64,000 nt of DNA from Endozoicomonas sp965198415 (GTDB lineage Bacteria; Pseudomonadota; Gammaproteobacteria; Pseudomonadales; Endozoicomonadaceae): NCBI GenBank assembly GCA_965198415.1, contig CBDAPN010000029.1:62001-126000 (forward strand), given 5' to 3'. The notes beneath the pieces are model-generated. The model did no database searches. It was not told the origin of the DNA and worked only from the letters and a program-made list of their open reading frames with translations. Shown piece after piece: positions 20,039-31,431 of the stretch (positions are counted from its first letter, which is position 1; each line of letters opens with the position of its first letter). The position numbers and the translations under genes are program-made.

Positions 20039-20425
20039 AAGTTAATTTTCCTTTCAGGCCAGCATGGGAAATCTTAATTCTCGGCACAGTATAAGGTAGT
20101 CAGGCGCTCTGTCACTGCTAAAAATTACGACTCGCCCTGCTCAGCGGCTTCATCCCAACAAAATATGCACTCTCCCCCAGTAGAAACGAGGCTCTAATTC
20201 CTCTTTTCTACGGGGCGTTTGAGCAGAGCAAACCAGAAATATAATCCTCAGCGAAGTATTTATGGTCAATCGCCAAAACTAGCCAAGGTTTCACTATACT
20301 CCTTGGGACTGCAGATTTTACTCATAACGACACATGATGTTCGACAAAATTGCAATAAAAATCTTCTGATTAACAATCACAAGATATTCCTCAGCCTACG
20401 AGCAATTCGTTAACAGGTGTATATG
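20039..20425 (+). repeat. RHS intergenic unit, copy B
   Basis: Nearly identical to units A and C. It carries the hairpin (20175-20215) and the TTGAGC/TATAAT pair (20219-20245). The frame from 20219 stops at 20411-20413, just before the RHS5 start signals. No separate gene is supported. Confidence 0.85.
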
Positions 20426-23400
20426 ATGTCGCAATTATTTTATCAATGCAGGCTGATATTCATTGGGCTGCTGTTGTGTAGCCAAGCCATAGCTGCATAC
20501 AAGGGCAGTCAGGCCTTTAATCACACAAAAGTCTTCAAAGTTCAGATAAATGCTGCCACCGGAACACTCAGTGTTACCTACCCCTTGCTTTCGGCGAAGG
20601 GGGTACGTGAGCCTCTTAGGCTAAATCTGACTTACAGTTTTAATGCCCGCGGCACGTTTGGCTTGCCCACTGGCTGGCAGCTGGATTTGGATCATATTAC
20701 CCAACACACCGCTGAGCTAGGCGGTACGCAATGGCTAATTGATAATTTATGGCATGATGAAACCGGCTTTGCTTCCGGGCTTAAATATTACAATCAGCAT
20801 GGCACCAAATTTCAGGATAAAGGGCAAGCGTTGCCTGTTCCTGACCACCCAAAACTAAACTATCGCCATGTATCGCAACATAAAGACGGTAGTCGTCAGT
20901 TTTTTTCCCACCAAGGGCTGTTAATGTTGCAGGTTGACCGCTTTGATAACCATGTACAATTCAGTTATGAAGAGCCGGTTCGCAGCCTTGAGTCTGCCAA
21001 GCTTGCCAGCATTAAAGACAATTATGGCAATATTTACCGCTTCAGTTATGAACCGGGCACGCTGATTGTCCACTTCCCCGACAACCGTGAGCAGCGGGTT
21101 TATTTCAATGAGCAAGGGGTCACCCGGATTGAGGACCCATTAAAGCAAAACTACAAGATCAGCTATATCAATGCGTTCGGCAGAAACTTGATTCGCACGA
21201 TGGAAACACCCGAAGGGCTGACCACTGAATTGAGCTACGACGGTATCTTTTACAATGACCACAGCGGCACAAAACAAATGCCAGTGGTCAACCACTTCAG
21301 ACAGTATGACCAGAGTGATCTGAAAACCCACAACGAAATCTACTACAAGTTCAGCAAGGATAATAACTATACCGGCTACCCCACATACACTCTATCGAGC
21401 CAAGGCGACAGCTTGATGGACAGCAATAACCAGTCCTACAAATACAGTGTGGAAATTACGCACGTTAATGACGAACAACAGCACCAACAAGTTTATGAGT
21501 ATAACTATTTGCACCTGCCGGTTGAGATTCGAACCCTACGACAGGGACAACCTTATCTGAAAGCCACCTACAAATATGCCATCTCACCATTTAAATACAG
21601 CCGTTCAACCAATTACGATAAACCCACCGAAGTGACCCGTTACGTCTGGCATGGAAATGCCTATGTACCCAGTGACAAAACCACAAACACCTACGACCGT
21701 TACGGCAACAAACTGAGCGAGGTCCGTTCAATCTATGATAGACAGAACCAACAGTGGAAGGCGCTTGATGCCACGTTCAGCCGCTACTTCACCGACCATT
21801 ACAGCCTGCTGGCCGAACATACCCGCGTGGACTTTTTGGAGGGCAAAACCATTCGCAAAAGCTATGCGCTGACAGCGGATGGTAAGACGCACAGTCACGA
21901 ACGTCTGGCCTGGAAGGCCCCCCATGCAGACTGGCAGGACTGGCAGCAAACGGATTTAACCCATGATGACAAAGGACGACCACGCTGCGCTACTCGTCGC
22001 TGGCTGGTAAAAAACCAGCCGGGCATTCAATCGGTAAGCCACCACACCCGTTATCAGTTCAACCCCGATACTGCTGAGTTGACCATCACCAAAGTGACCG
22101 ACCAGGGGCGTGAACAAACCAAAGTGATAGATACACGCAACGCCAGACGCCTGAAGACTATAACCCCCAAAGGCGAAGTCACTACCTACACCTACGACGC
22201 CCTGAATCGCCCGCTTACCCACACCGACCCGGCGGGCTACGTGACGCGCAGCACCTACGAGACATTCAGCACCGACGGACAGAACACCACCACCGTACAA
22301 AGTCCACTTGGCAATACAAAACGGAATATTCGCGATGCGTCCGGACGCTCTATTCAACAGCAAGACCTGCATAACGGAAAGTGGCGCACCTTATCCAGCC
22401 GATCCTACAACGCTTTTGGCAAGGTAGACAGCAAGACCAATATTCTCGGCCTCACCACCACCTTTACCTATGATGAGAATGGCCGACGCACTAACACCAC
22501 AGATCCTTGGGGCAATGAACACCACATTGATTACAATGACTCCGCCATGACCACCACCTCACGGATCAATGGGCGCCAGCATCAGGTAATCAGCAAGGTG
22601 CCCTGGGAGCGCAAATACATTTCCCGACACTACCCGGTAACCAACAACCCCCACGATCAAGCCACCGAGTTCCTGCAAAACACAATAGTGCAAGACGTTT
22701 ATAGAAAAACGATCAGCAGCACAACCGAACTGGTTGACCTGCACACCCAAAAGAAACGCGAAACAGTGACTAATCACCTACGCTACGACCCGCGACACAA
22801 CCTAATCGCCTCAGATACCCACACCTGGGATGGCATGCACGGCCACAAAACCCGGGAGTACAACCTGATCGACCATCTTCACACTTGGCACAAAACACTA
22901 AAAACACCAGACCACACCAGCAGTCATACAGGCTACCGCTACCTATACGACGGTGATGGTTTGCTCAACAAAGTGGAATCACCCAAAACAGCTGACGGCA
23001 ATCGCCTTTACATAGAACACCGCTACGATAAAAACGGCCGGGAAATAGCGAAAACTCTGCAAAATGGCCATCAAATTCATTACCAATACAACAACCGGGG
23101 TTTATTAACCCAACACACCTGGAGTCGAAAACAGAAGCTCCATACCGTGAAACGTCATTACGATGCCGATGGCAGACTGGTACAGATAAGCGACAGCGAC
23201 GGGCAAAGCATGCATTATCGCTATACGCCAAACGGGCGTCTGCTTGAGATGCATTACCCGGATGATCGATCAATCAGCTACACTCTGGACGACTACGACC
23301 GCGTCATTACGCAAAAAGACGCCAACCAGAGCGAACAGCACTTTATCTATAAACCAGAAGACAAAGGGCTTTTATCCAGCATAAAAGTTAACGACAGTCG

Positions 23401-25339
23401 TATTGACTTCCACTATGGTATAGACGACAACGGACATAAAGGGAAACTAATCAAGAGAACCACCAACGCAGAAACAACGGGAAAAACGCAAACCCACTTC
23501 CGCTATGGTGTGTTCGGACACACGGTGGAATCAACCAGCAGCAACCCCCAAATGCAATATGACGTAAACTACCACTACAACCCACGGGGAGAACTGCTCA
23601 AACAGGTACAAAAACTGGCTAAAAAAGGACAACCACCGCAACAACATACAACAGAGTATCGGTATGATGGTATCCACCGTCTTACCGATGAAGTACACAC
23701 CAATCAAACAGCCAGCTTTCAAAAGCACTACCGTTACGACGGCAACAACAACCTGCTGGCTGAAGAAGACCACAGTAATTGCGGCCCCGACCAAACCATA
23801 CAGTATTCGTACAACAATCTGGATCAACTGCACAGTGTCAGGGTGGGGGAGGTGATAAACACCGTACTGCATGACGCTAACGGACACCTGACTCAAGACC
23901 ATAAAGCAACTAAATATCAGTACGACGACGCAGGCTTCTTACTCCATACTCAGCCACAAAATCGACCAGCAACCTACTACAAATACTGGCCGAATGGCCT
24001 GCTGAGCCGCCGCTACAGTGACGACTCCAAAACTCACTTCTACCCGGATCACCATAAAAACATGCAAACCGTCGTTAAAGACGGTCAGTGGCGCTCACTG
24101 GTGCGCAACGGAAAAAACATTTTAGCCAGAAAAACCGGTCAGGGTCTGGATCAGTTTTTCATGGTCAATGAGAGTACTGGCGTGGTTCTGCAACAGACCA
24201 AAGGTGAAACACAGCTGCACCTGCATCGCTACGATGCCTACGGCAAACCACTGCAGCGTCACCCAATAGACGACACAGTATTTACCTGGAATCAGGAATT
24301 GACTGAGCCTGAAACCGGCCTGACATACTTAAGACACCGATTCCATCACCCACAACTAAGGCGCTTTATAACCCGGGACAGCGTGCATGTGGATAACCGC
24401 TACGCCTATGCCCACGGCGATCCTGTGAACCACACTGACCCGACGGGACATGATCAGCCTGAAGACAGAGTCGTTATAGGTGGTTTAGGAATAGGATTTG
24501 GAGCGCTTGGTTTTTTGCTCGCCATCCCTACAGTCGGAGCTTCATTGGGTTTTGCCACAGCTAGCGAAGCCACCGCCACCGGGATATTCTATGCCGCCAA
24601 TGCCATTATCGGTGGGCTCCTGCTCATGAGTTCACAGGCTCTTCTGGATTCAGGCCGTACAGCAGGATCTATTGCACTTGCCTTTATAAGCGGTATCTTT
24701 GACTTTTATGCACTGGAGACTGTCACCCAATCTATTGCTCCAAAGCTGATCCAAAAGATAACACAGACCATTTCTTTGGCAATGAGGAGAACTGATGAAG
24801 CTAGAATCACTTTTCAAGCGGCTGAAATTCCCCAAGCTGCAACCAGCTCTTCGGTTGAAGCGGCGAACAACCCTGAAACCGAATCCTTATTATCACACTC
24901 CAAAACAACTTTTAGTGGCCATACAAGCTCTAGAAGTACTGTAGAGTCCAGTGTAGAACAAAACAGCTTATTCGGCGGAGAGTTACCACAAAGTGGCCAA
25001 CAAACCTTTCCTCAATCAGAAATCTTAATACGACAAAACGACCCTGGCGTAATTAATTCACTGGCTCTGTTAAATCACAGAATTCATACAGTATTCTCGG
25101 AGCTGAACTCTGACCAGAAACTATTCATTCAATCGGTGATGGAAAGAATTATTTATTTTCCAGAATACGAACCTTCAACTATCATTGCTGATGTTTATAA
25201 CTCGAGTACAGAAAATATTTTTTCGCGTGGTGAATTGCTTCAATTCGCAAAGTATTATGAAAATTTCAGTTACCCATTAAGAAACGTCTCAGGGAGCAAA
25301 GTTACTAACTTGATTTACTACTTTGGAGAGGACATATAA
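20426..25339 (+). CDS. Secreted RHS/YD-repeat protein, copy 5
   Basis: 1637 residues from the ATG at 20426, with AGGTG at 20415-20419. The signal peptide is MSQLFYQCRLIFIGLLLC followed by SQAIA, with probable cleavage before AYKGSQAF. It belongs to a second sequence subfamily shared with copy 6 (NHTKVFKVQINAATGTLSVTYPL at the mature N-terminus). It has YD repeats, an RHS core with GLTYLRHRFHHPQLRRF, and DPTGH at 1338. Hydrophobic segments follow (LGFLLAIPTVGASLGFATA, LLLMSSQALLDSG), then a Ser/Thr-rich linker, and the tail module (ELNSDQKLFIQSVMERIIYF ... IFSRGELLQF ... YPLRNVSGSKVTNL). The leader comes from the copy 3/4 type while the coding region is of another type, which suggests recombination near the start codon. 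Confidence 0.93.
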   Translation: MSQLFYQCRLIFIGLLLCSQAIAAYKGSQAFNHTKVFKVQINAATGTLSVTYPLLSAKGVREPLRLNLTYSFNARGTFGLPTGWQLDLDHITQHTAELGGTQWLIDNLWHDETGFASGLKYYNQHGTKFQDKGQALPVPDHPKLNYRHVSQHKDGSRQFFSHQGLLMLQVDRFDNHVQFSYEEPVRSLESAKLASIKDNYGNIYRFSYEPGTLIVHFPDNREQRVYFNEQGVTRIEDPLKQNYKISYINAFGRNLIRTMETPEGLTTELSYDGIFYNDHSGTKQMPVVNHFRQYDQSDLKTHNEIYYKFSKDNNYTGYPTYTLSSQGDSLMDSNNQSYKYSVEITHVNDEQQHQQVYEYNYLHLPVEIRTLRQGQPYLKATYKYAISPFKYSRSTNYDKPTEVTRYVWHGNAYVPSDKTTNTYDRYGNKLSEVRSIYDRQNQQWKALDATFSRYFTDHYSLLAEHTRVDFLEGKTIRKSYALTADGKTHSHERLAWKAPHADWQDWQQTDLTHDDKGRPRCATRRWLVKNQPGIQSVSHHTRYQFNPDTAELTITKVTDQGREQTKVIDTRNARRLKTITPKGEVTTYTYDALNRPLTHTDPAGYVTRSTYETFSTDGQNTTTVQSPLGNTKRNIRDASGRSIQQQDLHNGKWRTLSSRSYNAFGKVDSKTNILGLTTTFTYDENGRRTNTTDPWGNEHHIDYNDSAMTTTSRINGRQHQVISKVPWERKYISRHYPVTNNPHDQATEFLQNTIVQDVYRKTISSTTELVDLHTQKKRETVTNHLRYDPRHNLIASDTHTWDGMHGHKTREYNLIDHLHTWHKTLKTPDHTSSHTGYRYLYDGDGLLNKVESPKTADGNRLYIEHRYDKNGREIAKTLQNGHQIHYQYNNRGLLTQHTWSRKQKLHTVKRHYDADGRLVQISDSDGQSMHYRYTPNGRLLEMHYPDDRSISYTLDDYDRVITQKDANQSEQHFIYKPEDKGLLSSIKVNDSRIDFHYGIDDNGHKGKLIKRTTNAETTGKTQTHFRYGVFGHTVESTSSNPQMQYDVNYHYNPRGELLKQVQKLAKKGQPPQQHTTEYRYDGIHRLTDEVHTNQTASFQKHYRYDGNNNLLAEEDHSNCGPDQTIQYSYNNLDQLHSVRVGEVINTVLHDANGHLTQDHKATKYQYDDAGFLLHTQPQNRPATYYKYWPNGLLSRRYSDDSKTHFYPDHHKNMQTVVKDGQWRSLVRNGKNILARKTGQGLDQFFMVNESTGVVLQQTKGETQLHLHRYDAYGKPLQRHPIDDTVFTWNQELTEPETGLTYLRHRFHHPQLRRFITRDSVHVDNRYAYAHGDPVNHTDPTGHDQPEDRVVIGGLGIGFGALGFLLAIPTVGASLGFATASEATATGIFYAANAIIGGLLLMSSQALLDSGRTAGSIALAFISGIFDFYALETVTQSIAPKLIQKITQTISLAMRRTDEARITFQAAEIPQAATSSSVEAANNPETESLLSHSKTTFSGHTSSRSTVESSVEQNSLFGGELPQSGQQTFPQSEILIRQNDPGVINSLALLNHRIHTVFSELNSDQKLFIQSVMERIIYFPEYEPSTIIADVYNSSTENIFSRGELLQFAKYYENFSYPLRNVSGSKVTNLIYYFGEDI

Positions 25340-25428
25340 GCTACGACTCCTTAGACTTTTTTTGGTATAGTTGCTTTTGGATGGAAAACATCTTACGTAA
25401 AAAATACCTGTATTAACATTTCGGGATT

Positions 25429-25461
25429 CATCAACCAAAATACAGCTGTAGATGGTTGATG
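25429..25461 (+). terminator. Hairpin after RHS copy 5
   Basis: CATCAACCA (25429-25437) pairs with TGGTTGATG (25453-25461). The matching flank after copy 6 has the same stem (31522-31552, 8 bp). No T tract follows, so its role as a terminator is uncertain. Confidence 0.35.
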
Positions 25462-26134
25462 TTTCGCAACATAAAGACGGCAGTCGTCAGTTTTTCTCCC
25501 ATCAGGAGCTGTTACAGGTTGACCGCTTTGATAACCATGTCCAATTCGGTTATGAAGAGGCGGTTTCCAGCCTTGAGTCCGCAAAACGGTTGCGATGACT
25601 GAATTTATCCCAACTAAAACAGGCCCTTTGATGGAGTCGAAAGTTAGTCCTGCTGTCACCCCCGCAGCAGCAAAAACTTACAATGGGCCTTTGACTTTGC
25701 CTGGAAGTAAGGGTTTTGCCCGTTCTCTTCTGAAAACACCAGTACAATAGCCTCTTCTGAAAACACCAGTACACTAGGAAGTGAATCAGTAAACAACTGG
25801 TATGCTAACGAGGTAATTAGAAGACCACATTTTTATGCAGTAAATAGCTCAATAAAAACTTAAAAGCTAGATTGGCTCAGCCTTATTTCGCATGGATGAA
25901 CAATATGAGTTCATTGAGAAATTAATGACAGCCCTTATTTATTCTACAACACCGGATATTCACACTATAATGCGAGAATTCTTTCGTAACTTTCCAATAG
26001 ATCTTTTTTCGGAAGAGGATCTGTTTACTTTAAGCGAGGAATCTTGGTATTTTGAATATAAGTCAAGAGGGATTTCGGGAAAAAAAATTGTTGATTTTTT
26101 TAGAACTCTTGCGGATAACACTACGGCTTTGTAG
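25462..26134 (+). pseudogene. Collapsed RHS copy (N-terminal fragment joined to tail)
   Basis: Bases 25462-25577 encode VSQHKDGSRQFFSHQ ... NHVQFGYEEAVSSLESAK, which matches residues about 150-190 of the RHS proteins (closest to copy 7). The sequence then jumps to ETVAMTEF ... PLMESKVSPAV, the linker of copies 3/4, so about 1250 codons are lost. The junction shares AAAC between both parent sequences. The tail is damaged further: a 27-bp tandem duplication at 25724-25777 carries in-frame stops, and another stop precedes the last part. The final module (25892-26134; EKLMTALIYSTTPD ... DLFSEEDLFTL ... RGISGKKIVDFF) is intact and could only be made as an 80-residue peptide. I consider it a dead copy. 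Confidence 0.85.
25724..25777 (+). repeat. 27-bp tandem duplication in the RHS remnant
   Basis: Two adjacent 27-bp units (25724-25750 and 25751-25777) differ at two positions and share CTCTTCTGAAAACACCAGTA. The copy 4 equivalent has a single unit. The duplication adds TAG triplets and helps to kill the frame. Confidence 0.8.
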
Positions 26135-26521
26135 AAGTTAATTTTCCTTTCAGGCCAGCATGGGAAATCTTAATTCTCGGCACAGTATAAGGTAGTCAGG
26201 CGCTCTGTCACTGCTAAAAATTACGACTCGCCCTGCTCAGCGGCTTCATCCCAACAAAATATGCACTCTCCCCCCGTAGAAACGAGGCTCTAATTCCTCT
26301 TTTCTACGGGGCGTTTGAGCAGAGCAAACCAGAAATATAATCCTGAGCGAATTATTTATGGTCAATCGCCAAAACTAGCCAAGGTTTCACTATACTCCTT
26401 GGGACTGCAGATTTTACTCATAACGACACATGATGTTCGACAAAATTGCAATAAAAATCTTCTGATTAATAATCACAAGATATTCCTCAGCCTACGAGCA
26501 ATTCGTTAACAGGTGTATATG
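26135..26521 (+). repeat. RHS intergenic unit, copy C
   Basis: Nearly identical to units A and B. The hairpin at 26272-26311 has a perfect 11-bp stem here. TTGAGC (26315) and TATAAT (26336) are retained. The short open frame 26315-26509 is the same leader frame and is not supported as a gene. Confidence 0.85.
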
Positions 26522-29500
26522 ATGTCGCAATTATTTTATCAATGCAGGCTGATATTCATTGGGCTGCTGTTGTGTAGCCAAGCCATAGCTGCATACAAGG
26601 GCAGTCAGGCCTTTAATCACACAAAAGTCTTCAAAGTTCAGATAAATGCTGCCACCGGAACACTCAGTGTTACCTACCCCTTGCTTTCGGCGAAGGGGGT
26701 ACGTGAGCCTCTTAAGCTAAATCTGACTTACAGTTTTAATGCCCGCGGCACGTTTGGCTTGCCCACTGGCTGGCAGCTGGATTTGGATCATATTACCCAA
26801 CACACCGCTGAGCTAGGCGGTACGCAATGGCTAATTGATAATTTATGGCATGATGAAACCGGCTTTGCTTCCGGACTTAAATATTACAATCAGCATGGCA
26901 CCAAATTTCAGGATAAAGGGCAAGCGTTGCCTGTTCCTGACCACCCAAAACTAAACTATCGCCATGTATCGCAACATAAAGACGGTAGTCGTCAGTTTTT
27001 TTCCCACCAAGGGCTGTTAATGTTGCAGGTTGACCGCTTTGATAACCATGTACAATTCAGTTATGAAGAGCCGGTTCGCAGCCTTGAGTCTGCCAAGCTT
27101 GCCAGCATTAAAGACAATTATGGCAATATTTACCGCTTCAGTTATGAACCGGGCACGCTGATTGTCCACTTCCCCGACAACCGTGAGCAGCGGGTTTATT
27201 TCAATGAGCAAGGGGTCACCCGGATTGAGGACCCATTAAAGCAAAACTACAAGATCAGCTATATCAATGCGTTCGGCAGAAACTTGATTCGCACGATGGA
27301 AACACCCGAAGGGCTGACCACTGAATTGAGCTACGACGGTATCTTTTACAATGACCACAGCGGCACAAAACAAATGCCAGTGGTCAACCACTTCAGACAG
27401 TATGACCAGAGTGATCTGAAAACCCACAACGAAATCTACTACAAGTTCAGCAAGGATAATAACTATACCGGCTACCCCACATACACTCTATCGAGCCAAG
27501 GCGACAGCTTGATGGACAGCAATAACCAGTCCTACAAATACAGTGTGGAAATTACGCACGTTAATGACGAACAACAGCACCAACAGGTTTATGAGTATAA
27601 CTATTTGCACCTGCCGGTTGAGATTCGAACCCTACGACAGGGACAACCTTATCTGAAAGCCACCTACAAATATGCCATCTCACCATTTAAATACAGCCGT
27701 TCAACCAATTACGATAAACCCACCGAAGTGACCCGTTACGTCTGGCATGGAAATGCCTATGTACCCAGTGACAAAACCACAAACACCTACGACCGTTACG
27801 GCAACAAACTGAGCGAGGTCCGTTCAATCTATGATAGACAGAACCAACAGTGGAAGGCGCTTGATGCCACGTTCAGCCGCTACTTCACCGACCATTACAG
27901 CCTGCTGGCCGAACATACCCGCGTGGACTTTTTGGAGGGCAAAACCATTCGCAAAAGCTATGCGCTGACAGCGGATGGTAAGACGCACAGTCACGAACGT
28001 CTGGCCTGGAAGGCCCCCCATGCAGACTGGCAGGACTGGCAGCAAACGGATTTAACCCATGATGACAAAGGACGACCACGCTGCGCTACTCGTCGCTGGC
28101 TGGTAAAAAACCAGCCGGGCATTCAATCGGTAAGCCACCACATGCGTTATCAGTTCAACCCCGATACTGCTGAGCTGACCATCACCAAAGTGAGCGACCA
28201 GGGGCGTGAACAAACCAAAGTGATAGATACACGCAACGCCAGACGCCTGAAGACTATAACCCCCAAAGGCGAAGTCACTACCTACACCTACGACGCCCTG
28301 AATCGCCCGCTTACCCACACCGACCCGGCGGGCTACGTGACGCGCAGCACCTACGAGACATTCAGCACCGACGGACAGAACACCACCACCGTACAAAGTC
28401 CACTTGGCAATACAAAACGGAATATTCGCGATGCGTCCGGACGCTCTATTCAACAGCAAGACCTGCATAACGGAAAGTGGCGCACCTTATCCAGCCGATC
28501 CTACAACGCTTTTGGCAAGGTAGACAGCAAGACCAATATTCTCGGCCTCACCACCACCTTTACCTATGATGAGAATGGCCGACGCACTAACACCACAGAT
28601 CCCTGGGGCAATGAACACCACATTGATTACAATGACTCCGCCATGACCACCACCTCACGGATCAATGGGCGCCAGCATCAGGTAATCAGCAAGGTGCCCT
28701 GGGAGCGCAAATACATTTCCCGACACTACCCGGTAACCAACAACCCCCACGATCAAGCCACCGAGTTCCTGCAAAACACAATAGTGCAAGACGTTTATAG
28801 AAAAACGATCAGCAGCACAACCGAACTGGTTGACCTGCACACCCAAAAGAAACGCGAAACAGTGACTAATCACCTACGCTACGACCCGCGACACAACCTA
28901 ATCGCCTCAGATACCCACACCTGGGATGGCATGCACGGCCACAAAACCCGGGAGTACAACCTGATCGACCATCTTCACACTTGGCACAAAACACTAAAAA
29001 CACCAGACCACACCAGCAGTCATACAGGCTACCGCTACCTATACGACGGTGATGGTTTGCTCAACAAAGTGGAATCACCCAAAACAGCTGACGGCAATCG
29101 CCTTTACATAGAACACCGCTACGATAAAAACGGCCGGGAAATAGCGAAAACTCTGCAAAATGGCCATCAAATTCATTACCAATACAACAACCGGGGTTTA
29201 TTAACCCAACACACCTGGAGTCGAAAACAGAAGCTCCATACCGTGAAACGTCATTACGATGCCGATGGCAGACTGGTACAGATAAGCGACAGCGACGGGC
29301 AAAGCATGCATTATCGCTATACGCCAAACGGGCGTCTGCTTGAGATGCATTACCCGGATGATCGATCAATCAGCTACACTCTGGACGACTACGACCGCGT
29401 CATTACGCAAAAAGACGCCAACCAGAGCGAACAGCACTTTATCTATAAACCAGAAGACAAAGGGCTTTTATCCAGCATAAAAGTTAACGACAGTCGTATT

Positions 29501-31431
29501 GACTTCCACTATGGTGTAGACGACAACGGACATAAAGGGAAACTAATCAAGAGAACCACCAACGCAGAAACAACGGGAAAAACGCAAACCCACTTCCGCT
29601 ATGGTGTGTTCGGACACACGGTGGAATCAACCAGCAGCAACCCCCAAATGCAATATGACGTAAACTACCACTACAACCCACGGGGAAAACTGCTCAAACA
29701 GGTACAAAAACTGGCTAAAAAAGGACAACCACCGCAACAACATACAACAGAGTATCGGTATGATGGTATCCACCGTCTTACCGATGAAGTACACACCAAT
29801 CAAACAGCCAGCTTTCAAAAGCACTACCGTTACGACGGCAACAACAACCTGCTGGCTGAAGAAGACCACAGTAATTGCGGCCCCGACCAAAGCATACAGT
29901 ATTCGTACAACAATCTGGATCAACTGCACAGTGTCAGGGTGGGGGAGGTGATAAACACCGTACTGCATGACGCTAACGGACACCTGACTCAAGACCATAA
30001 AGCAACTAAATATCAGTACGACGACGCAGGCTTTTACTCCATACTCAGCCACAAAATCGACCAGCAACCTACTACAAATACTGGCCGAATGGCCTGCTGA
30101 GCCGCCGCTACAGTGACGACTCCAAAACTCACTTCTACCCGGATCACCATAAAAACATGCAAACCGTCGTTAAAGACGGTCAGTGGCGCTCACTGGTGCG
30201 CAACGGAAAAAACATTTTAGCCAGAAAAACCGGTCAGGGTCTGGATCAGTTTTTCATGGTCAATGAGAGTACTGGCGTGGTTCTGCAACAGACCAAAGGT
30301 GAAACACAGCTGCACCTGCATCGCTACGATGCCTACGGCAAACCACTGCAGCGTCACCCAATAGACGACACAGTATTTACCTGGAATCAGGAATTGACTG
30401 AGCCTGAAACCGGCCTGACATACTTAAGACACCGATTCCATCACCCACAACTAAGGCGCTTTATAACCCGGGACAGCGTGCATGTGGATAACCGCTACGC
30501 CTATGCCCACGGCGATCCTGTAAACTACACTGACCCAACGGGACATGAGGCTGAAGACAGAGTCGTTATAGGTAGTTTTTCAATAGCGCTTGGAGTGCTT
30601 GGTTTTTTGCTCGCCATTCCTTCAGTCGGAGCTTCATTGGGTTTTGCCACAGCTAGCGAAGCCACCGCCACCGGGGTATTCTTTGCCACCAATGCCATTG
30701 CCGGGGGGCTCCTGCTCATTGGTTCACAGGCTGTTCTGGATGCAGGCAATCAAGCAGTGTCTACAGCACTTACCTTTGTGAGCGGTGTCTTTGACTTTTT
30801 TGCACTGGAGACTTTCACACAAGCTATTGCTCCAAAGCTGATCAGAAAAATAACACAGACCATTTCTTGGGCAGTGGACAGATCTGATGGCGCTAGACTC
30901 TCTATTCAAGCGGCTGAAACTCCCCAAGCTGCAACCCGTTCTTCGGTTGAAGCGGCGAACAACCCTGAAACCGAACCCTTATTATCACACTCCACAACAA
31001 CTTTTAGTGGCCATACAAGCTCTGAAGGTACTGTAGAATCCAGCGTAGAACAAAACAGCTTATTCGGCGGAGAGTCACCACCAATTGGCCAAAGAATCTT
31101 TCCTATGTCAGAAGTCTTACAACGACAAGACGACCCTGACGTACTTACTTCACTGAGTCTGTTAGATCAGAGGATAAAGAATGTATTCTCGCAGCTGAAC
31201 TCTGACCAGAAACTATTCATTCACTCGTTGATGCAAAAAATTATTTATTTTCCAGAGCTCAATCCTCATGAATTGGTTCAAGATGCTTATAACTTAAGTG
31301 CAGAAAATATTTTTTCGCGTAGTGAATTGTTTAAACTCACAGAGCATTATGAAAATTTCAGTTACCCATTAAGAAATGTCCAAGGGGTCCAAGTTGCTGA
31401 CTCTATTATAGCCCAAGGATTGGGATTCTAA
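26522..31431 (+). pseudogene. RHS/YD-repeat protein, copy 6 (one-base frameshift)
   Basis: The gene starts at the ATG at 26522 with AGGTG at 26511-26515, and is nearly identical to copy 5 through the YD repeats. Near 30031-30036 copy 5 reads GGCTTCTTACTCC but this copy reads GGCTTTTACTCC, one base shorter. The frame then ends at 30100 in an unrelated peptide (YSILSHKIDQQ). The rest, including the RHS core (GLTYLRHRFHHPQLRRF, GDPVNYTDPTGH), the hydrophobic segments and the tail module (QLNSDQKLFIHSLMQKIIYF ... IFSRSELFKL), is open in the other frame to 31431. As assembled the product is a truncated protein of about 1192 residues without a core. If the base is a sequencing error, the intact protein would be about the length of copy 5. 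Confidence 0.85.

Noticed and set aside
20219..20413. A 64-codon frame conserved before RHS5 (also at 26315-26509 and as an extension of RHS4)
   Set aside because: It begins with TTG on the -35-like element, overlaps the TATAAT, and ends or reads through depending on one base. Conservation is explained by duplication of the whole intergenic unit.
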